Below, one piece after another: positions 57,521 through 64,000 of a stretch of DNA of 64,000 bases. The stretch comes from Prinsepia uniflora (Eukaryota > Streptophyta > Magnoliopsida > Rosales > Rosaceae). The notes beneath the pieces are model-generated. The model saw only the letters and a list, made by a program, of their open reading frames with translations. It was not told the DNA's origin and searched no databases. The position numbers and the translations under genes were made by a program. The first letter of the stretch is position 1, and the number at the start of each line of letters is the position of its first letter. The stretch lies in the NCBI GenBank assembly GCA_032719365.1, contig CM064866.1:75372916-75436915 (forward strand), in the 5' to 3' direction.

Positions 57521-60448
57521 TGTAACGACCCGTCCCGGGGGTCGGGATTAGCGAAGTGATTAGTAACGAATTAGCTGAGTTAGCTGAGTTAATCGGGGGT
57601 TAGTGGGTTACTTTTGGACTTTGGGTGCAGAATGACAATTTTGCCCCTAGAATGGGCAAAATGTTGACTTTTAGTTCGGACGGTCAATTGGGCATTGACC
57701 GATGACCGTGACGTAGTTTGGGACGTCACGACTCCGTAGACAAGTGGCATATCCGATTTGGACAATCGGAGAAAAAGTTATGGTGTTCGGAAGGTTAAGG
57801 GCGTTACCGTAATCAAGGGAAAATGTTGACTTTTTGTTGGACGCTTGGTTTTCACGTAGACCGAGGACCATTAGATAGGTTTCGACGTCCTGAGTTCAAC
57901 GACAGGCGGCATGCTTTCATCGGACATAGGACGGGTGAGTTACGGGTCTAGAACGGCGAAGGGCAAAATGGTAATTTTGACTCGTAGAGGCATTTTGGTC
58001 TTTTTGGTGCATTGGGATTTATGCAAATAAGATGAGGACAAGTGTACAGGTGTCATTGGATATTTTGAATTAGAACCATGGGATTGTGACACGTGCCCTA
58101 TGTCTAGTGGGTTCTAGTGATGTGCACGGTGAAATTAAAATGGGTGAGCCCTGTGTGTTAGTGTGTTCGAAGAGGGAGAAACAGAGACTGGGATTGAGAG
58201 AATTTGATCGTTGGCCGTGTGAGTTGTGTGTCCTGGTGATTGAGTGAGTGACTAGAAACTGAGTGAGAGTTGGTGAGTGAGTTGTGAGGGCAGCTCGTGT
58301 GAGGAAAACTTGGTGTGTGAAGGGTGAGTTCTCAGAAGAACAGAGAGGGAGTTTGGTGGTGGTGCTGCCGTGCTTGATCAAATGTGGTGGCTGGTGGCGT
58401 TCAGAGGACGGGGAAGACTTGGGAGTCGCGTAGGCACGGCAGAGCTCACGGCGGCGGCCTGAGCGCAGGTAATTCCTTCGATTCTTTTCGATGCTCTGTT
58501 TTTCCGTTTTGATTCAAACGATTAGTCGTGAAGTTAGGGGCTGAGTCGAGGTGTCTGGTAGGTTCTAATCGACTCCTTAGGTCCTTAGGAACCTGTAGAT
58601 GTCGAAGCCGTGATGGGGGGTGGCAAGGGTGGTCGGATTGAAGAACATAGGTTTTTGTTGGTCACGGGTTCGAGCTAGGGACGACGGGTTAGAGGCCGTG
58701 TTGTCGTGTTTGGTTGAGGGGAATGGATTGCTGGGTTGAGGACGAAGAGACTGGTGGAAAAGGAAGGAAAATGGTGGACGGACGGTGGAGAACCGGCCAC
58801 GCCGGTCCAGAACAGTGCACTATCTCGAGGTAGGAGATGAACAGTGACTGTGTGCAGGCTCGTGAGGCCCACGAGCAGCCACTTTGGGCGGCGCGTGGGG
58901 GCGCGTGCAGTGGTTTCTGGGGAAGGTTCCAACATAGTTTTTGGTCTAATCGATGTAACGAGTTTTTTGGGATAAGTTTCGGGACGATCGGACGTTGTTT
59001 CGGGTTAGTTCTGCGGGATCGAAGGTTTAGGGTTCCGTTTAAAGTACGCTTAGAAGTTCGGGAAAATTATGGGACTTGAGTAGGACTTTTGTGAAGTAGT
59101 TAGCAACGTCGTTATGGGCTTTGGACATGTTCGGGAAAACCGAGAATAGCGGGATGGCCGGGGACGGTGTAAGTGCTCGCGTATCGAGGCGACGTCGGAA
59201 TGGTCTGTGAGTGGACTTTTCTCTCTAACTCTTGTTGCATGCATATATGTTTTTATATATGTTTTCGATACTTGATTCTATGATTTGAATTACGATCTTG
59301 ATGTTTTACGGTTTTGCACATTCTTCGAGGTATTTTATGGAATTTCACGTTTTACGAGATTTCACATGAACTTGTGATTTGACTGTGGTTTTAAAGATGA
59401 TTTGAAAGGGATTTCAGAAAAGTGATTTTGGGCTTGGAGCCCTGTTTCTGAGATTTCGATAAAGGAGTTTTCGGTTTTGGTTTTGAGGTTTGGAAAGGAA
59501 GTCTGGATTTGGGTTCGGGACAGTGGTTCCGGATGCTAGCTTATGGAATTATTGTTGCGGATTCGGAGATAGATTTTCTGTGGTTTTCACTGTTGCTTGA
59601 AAAATGGTTTTGGGTTTAAAGACCCGGAAAAAGAGAAAAACCCACTGGATCTGGTTTTGAGTTTAAAGACTAGGATTGATTGGCGGGGGAAGGGCCCTGG
59701 ATTGATATGTTTTGAGTTTAAAGACTCGATATATGTTTTGAGTTTAAAGACTCGGATATGATACCCCCTGAGGCCTGTGATTGTATTTTGAGTTTAAAGA
59801 CTCGGAAATCCCGGGAAGGCCTGGCTATTGCGCATTGTGTTTTGAGTTTAAAGACTCGGGCGCACTTGAGATCCAGTAACTTGTATGATTGATGTTTTTC
59901 ACTGGTTTTCCGATGTTTTGGGCAGTGGCCCGGATGAAGTGGATTTGACGAGTTTTGGGACTGATTTCCCGGATTTGAGATTGATTTGAGATTTGAGGCT
60001 GAGGCCTGGATTTGAATAACGGTTTTGATACGGGTTTTCAAATGGTTTTTCTTGGATCGTTTTTTATATGAATGGTTTCATGACTTGAAATGATATGCAT
60101 GCATTGGTGTTTTGCGTGGAGGGTATAAATGTAATTGTTTTATGAACTATTTTTAAACTTATATTTTATTTTTGTCCACTCACAGTCTTTTCGTGTTTTC
60201 GATACCCTCCAGGTTGTTGCGGTGCAGGCTGTTGGTCGAGAGAGACGGAGACATCACACGTACGTTCCACAGTAGACTTTGCGCACTCTGGGAAGTTCAG
60301 TAGTTTTGGACGGTCGAATCGAGAATCCCTTGTCTGGCTTACGTGTCACGTGGAGGTTGGACGTCTGTTTAACCTTCGTGTCATGCGTAAGTTAGACGGG
60401 AGCAGGGTTTAGCCCTTAATCCCGTGGGATTAGGGGTGGGCCTTGACA
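57521..60448 (+). repeat. 3' LTR of the LARD-like element
   Basis: Colinear with the 5' LTR and a few percent diverged, with the first 300 bp more different than the rest. The motif cluster is at about 59607-59860. Confidence 0.92.
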
Positions 60449-60453
60449 AACAG

Positions 60454-61391
60454 GGATCTGCGGGATTTACTAGATGGACGATATCACATGTAGGGGCAAA
60501 ATCAAGCACAAGTCGGACTTGATGCAGACTCGCAACTCCTAAGGCGTAGGTCTCGATGTGATACGCGTAAATTGGGAACACCTCGACGCCAACCTCCTCT
60601 TGAAAACTTTTCATAATAAGTTGAGAGGTTAAGCAACCAATTTCAAATGCAGTCAGAGCTTCTACAGCAGCTCAACGAACAGCTCAAGAGCCTAACAGAC
60701 GCTACACATCATGTAGAAAGCAAGTGGAGGTTCAAAGGTACTTAGGAAAATAACAGTCTGATGCCAAACGATGTCTCGTGACACTTCACTAAGTGACTCC
60801 GGAGAGGAAAGTCACACTCACAGAACAAAAAACTCACAACGTCAAAGGCCATCAGTGCACGGGCAGTTTGGAGACCGAGTAGGGACATCATCTCAAGTTG
60901 GGTATTCGCATAGGAGCAGAAGGCAGCACATGGCTTCCCAAAATACTCCAAGATGCGCTAGCCAACATAGCGAGGAAAGGGACAAGACAAACTCACCGAT
61001 GCATGCTTAGAATTCAATAACTGAGATTCAAGGAGGTCACTCACAATTGGCGTGTAATGACTCACCATCTCATCAAGGTGTGCTGTAAGTTGATGATGTC
61101 CAAAGGATGTTGGATCGGCACATCCGCGTCCAACGCAATGACAATCTAGAAGATGATCTATGTTACCAGTCATCCTCACCTTTTGTGAGAGAAATTGAAG
61201 AGGAATCATTCAGTGAAAGATTTACGACTTTGAAGTTTAATCAGTTCAAAGGAACCTCTAACCCGGTAAACCATATTAATTATTACCAAGGAGTTATGGT
61301 TCCCCATAGACACATTGATGCACACATGTGTAAAGTGTTTCAAGACTCACTGCAAGGTCAAGTCATGAGGTGGTTCATCTCTTCACCGTAA
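60454..61391 (+). pseudogene. gag: Tat-lineage Ty3 gag, decayed
   Basis: After a short leader, a Gln/Leu-rich stretch (about 60640-60740) and then the gag core at 61107-61391: REIEEESFSERFTTLKFNQF, then VFQDSLQGQVMRWF. These match the retrotransposon gag domain of the Tat/Retand group. The frame breaks after 61391, and later gag survives only in pieces to about 62000. Confidence 0.7.
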
Positions 61392-61965
61392 AAAAAAAAG
61401 ATCAAAAGAGACCATCTGACAATACATTCGGAGGAACTGTGAGGAAAAGTTTCAAATTTTTGAATGTAGCGACCTTGTTGCTGCAATGACATTCAAGCAA
61501 GGGCTTCCCGGGGATAGCAAGCTCTACGGTGACATAATGATGTGCAATGCACGAAGTCTCACCAAGATTCTCTCTCTAGTACAATGGCATGCGTGCTGGG
61601 AAGATGAAAAAAAATGCCACCTATGCGTAGGATCATGTTGTACCATATAAAATTTACACGTGGTAAGTCTAATAAACGAAAGGTGGGTCAGACTTCCCAA
61701 ACTCCAGTGATGGGAAACCCTAATTTCTAATTATCCCTGCTAATCCATCAAATTCACAATGAGATAAAGGAACAGCCATGATTCAAGAATCTAGAACCGG
61801 TCAAAGGCGATCTGAAAAAAGATGATAAGAAAAAAAGGTGTGCCTACCATGAATGCTACAAGCATAACATCGGAAAATGAATATTCTTTTAGGGATATCT
61901 CCAAAATCTCATAAAAAATGGACCTTGCACTGATTACGTTAAGAGGAAGGCCGTAGATCAACCTA

Positions 61966-62520
61966 GTGACAAAGGACCCAAGGAGTCGGCCCAAAAAAAT
62001 GATTCACATCAACACAAGAAAAGTGGAATTAGAGTTGTTGGGAACCACTTCTAAGCAGAAGAAAAGGAAGATCTGTGATACTTTAGCTGTCTCTCAAGTC
62101 TCCCATGTCACCACCCCTGAGGTGGCCAACGACCTCATCGTTGGTTTCTCTTTGAAAGATGAGGTAAGACTTGATTGGCCGCACGATGATGCCTTAGTTA
62201 TATCAATTCAAATTGTGCATGTATAGATTAATCGAATCCATGTCGATAAAGGAAGTGCAACAAGCCTTGATGTGGTGTGCAAAATGGTTTTAGGGAATCT
62301 CACTATGAAAAAGGCTATTCCACTTTGAGGCTTTGACGGATCAACAAGTATGACCGCTGGCACCCTCCAACTCGATGTGCACTCTAACCCCAACGTCAAA
62401 TCTCAAGTATTTTACGTCATGGATGAGTATTCTCCATACAATGGAATACTGGGAATACCATGGCTTCACAAGATCCTAGTCAGCACGTCGAACCTTTACT
62501 AGAAAATTCGATTCCAATTC
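61966..62520 (+). pseudogene. Tat-lineage protease region, decayed
   Basis: Contains VDKGSATSLDVVCKMVLG-like sequence (about 62240-62290) at the aspartic protease position, and YNGILGIPWLHK near 62440. Stops and shifts break the frame. Confidence 0.55.
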
Positions 62521-62558
62521 CCGAAGGAGAAGTCGGCTTGATAAAAGGCGATTAGGCT

Positions 62559-63106
62559 ATGGCTCGACGGTGTCTCACTGAAGGGCTGAAGGAGAAAATT
62601 TCTTGCCATTACGTCAATCCAAATGATAAGCTAGTCAAGTATAAAAGATGCAATTTCTCCCTCGATAAAATGTCTATCATCCAAGAGGAGATTTACAAGC
62701 TACCCATTTTTGGTTCCATTGAAGAAGTTTTACACTTTGAATGGCTGGAAAACATCACACTTGTCAAGAAAGAAGAAGTAGGGCGATGGCGAGTTTGTGT
62801 CGATTACACTGATCTCAATCTCGCATGTTCAAAGGATAATTATCCCTTGTTGCGAATTGATCTCTTAGTAGACTCCACCGTAGAAAATGAGCTTCTTAGC
62901 TTTCTAGATGTGTACTCGGGATATAATCAGATTTTCAAGCATGAGAAAGACAAAGACAATGCAACCTTCATCTTTGATTGAGGAGTATACTGCTACAAGG
63001 TCATGCTGTTTGGCCTCAAGAATGCGGGAGCAATGTATCAGAGACTTGTCAATAGAATGTTCAAGGACTTCATCGGCAAGTCCATGGAATTCTACGAGAG
63101 ACCTTA
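62559..63106 (+). pseudogene. Tat-lineage reverse transcriptase, catalytic motif lost
   Basis: VCVDYTDLNLACSKDNYPLL, LLSFLDVYSGYNQI and FGLKNAGAMYQRLVN are clear RT blocks. An in-frame TGA lies at 62979-62981. The frame reaches MEFYE and then ends at 63106: the Y-x-D-D site expected there is missing, apparently by deletion. Confidence 0.85.
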
Positions 63107-63124
63107 AATTTACTAAAGAAGTAC

Positions 63125-64000
63125 ATGATGAAGCACAACCCTTTAAAGTGCACTTTTGGAGTATTTTCGGGGAAATTCTCAGGTTACCTTGTGACCCAGT
63201 GTGGAATCGAGGCTAATCCAAAGCAAATCAAGGCGATCTTCAATATGAAGTCACCAATAACTCTAAAAGAGATTCAAGGTCTCACTGGCCGAACAACAAC
63301 TCTATAGAGATTTTTGATGTCGCATGAACTGCTTGAAAGTTGTGAGAAGGCATTTCAACATCTCAAGACCTACTTGACGTCTCAGCCACTGCTATCAAAA
63401 CCCAAAGATAATGAGGACATGTTCTTCTATCTAGGTGTTTCTGATGTCGCAATAAGCTCTATACTTGTCCAAGAAGAGAGTGAGGTTCAACTTCCTGTAT
63501 TCTATATGTCAAAATCTCTCCTCAATGTAGAAACATGATACCTGAAGTTTGAAAAGTTGATCTTGTCATTAATGGTCACCACAAAGAAGCTACGACCATA
63601 CTTTCAAGCTCATCTGGTAATCATCATGATAGAATATCCTCTTTGTTCATTGCTCCATGCACCTGATGCATCGAAGCAAGTAATAAATGAGCCACCGAGT
63701 TAAGTCGGAATGATTTACTCTATCGTCTTAGAACTGCTATCAAAGGCAAAGTCTTATAAGATTTTGTTGTGGAGTACACACCAGCATCATTGGAAGGAGA
63801 AAACAGCAAAGGACTAGACAAAACCCCTGGGGCGACCAACATTTCCTTGTCACAAGATCAGGGTGTCAATTCTTCTTCACTACAACCCTCAACTTTCAAT
63901 CTCCTATGGAAGCTCTTCGCTGATGGGTCCTCGAACCAAAGAGGTGCAGGAGTAGGGATTGTCCTCATCACTCTTGATGGTTCAATAATGGAACAAGCAG
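63125..64000 (+). pseudogene. Tat-lineage RNase H and second (archaeal-type) RNase H, partial
   Basis: The RT thumb/connection (KCTFGVFSGKFSGYLV) and the first RNase H (AFQHLKTYLTSQPLLSKP, then VSDVAISSILVQE) are in broken frames. At 63898-64000 LWKLFADGSSNQRGAGVGIV is the start of the additional RNase H typical of Tat elements. It runs off the window end. Confidence 0.75.

Larger units (their letters stand above)
53180..60448 (+). mobile_element. Non-autonomous LTR element with almost no internal coding (LARD-like)
   Basis: LTRs 53180-56157 (2978 bp) and 57521-60448 (2928 bp) flank only 1363 bp. A perfect TSD AACAG flanks it (53175-53179, 60449-60453). A tRNA-Met primer site is at 56160-56171 and a purine tract at 57507-57520. 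The internal region has a 26-codon gag-like opening at 56251 and no pol. Same LTR family as the solo LTR at 22194 and close to that of the gag-only element. Confidence 0.9.

Overview
This window is eukaryotic and reads as a woody or otherwise repeat-rich eudicot nuclear genome. It holds intron-containing plant terpene synthase genes, Cassandra elements carrying 5S-rRNA-like sequence, Ty3 (Tekay-like and Tat-like) and Copia LTR retrotransposons, a CACTA remnant, hAT and MULE-like MITEs, and a mitochondrial-type tRNA-Tyr relic. The species cannot be named from sequence alone.

Only two convincing host genes are present. Both are on the + strand and both are TPS-g-like (linalool/nerolidol synthase-like) terpene synthases: TPS1 (6705-9885, 7 exons, 535 aa) and TPS2 (37428-39585, 6 exons, 575 aa). 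They share five intron positions and phases. TPS2 has an N-terminal extension that looks like a transit peptide, the canonical DDIFD motif, a fused last exon and one GC-type splice donor. TPS1 has almost no N-terminal extension, a DNIFD motif and a 930-bp sixth intron. They look like an old tandem pair working on prenyl diphosphates in different compartments (TPS1 cytosol, TPS2 plastid), now pushed about 27 kb apart by transposons. A short upstream segment is shared by both genes, and a third, orphan copy lies near 28.1 kb.

Layout: 0-6 kb, repeat fragments, a foldback carrying a trnY-like pseudogene, and a hAT-like MITE. 6.0-10 kb, TPS1. 10.05-11.9 kb, a Copia-type LTR and CACTA remnants. 11.9-26.7 kb, a nested stack: a ~110-bp tandem array is split by a Cassandra element, which is split by a Ty3 solo LTR, which is split by a gag-only LTR element and by a second solo LTR; one LTR of the gag-only element carries a 59-bp micro-LTR. 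Every level has matching 5-bp target-site duplications (TSDs), so the order of events can be read. 27-36 kb, AT-rich DNA with dispersed repeats, a 1.7-kb tandem duplication and a MULE-like foldback in the TPS2 upstream region. 37.3-39.6 kb, TPS2. 40.3-50.1 kb, a nearly complete but inactivated Ty3 chromovirus-like element with 2608-bp LTRs. 51.6-52.3 kb, a hAT MITE. From about 52.5 kb to the window end, a decayed Tat-lineage Ty3 element interrupted by a 7.3-kb non-autonomous LTR element.

Nothing in the window looks like a wholly new molecular machine. The best leads are the nested stack with the 59-bp micro-LTR, the foldback carrying trnY, and the sequence differences between the two TPS genes (metal-binding motif, splice donor, intron loss, N-terminus, duplicated promoter block).
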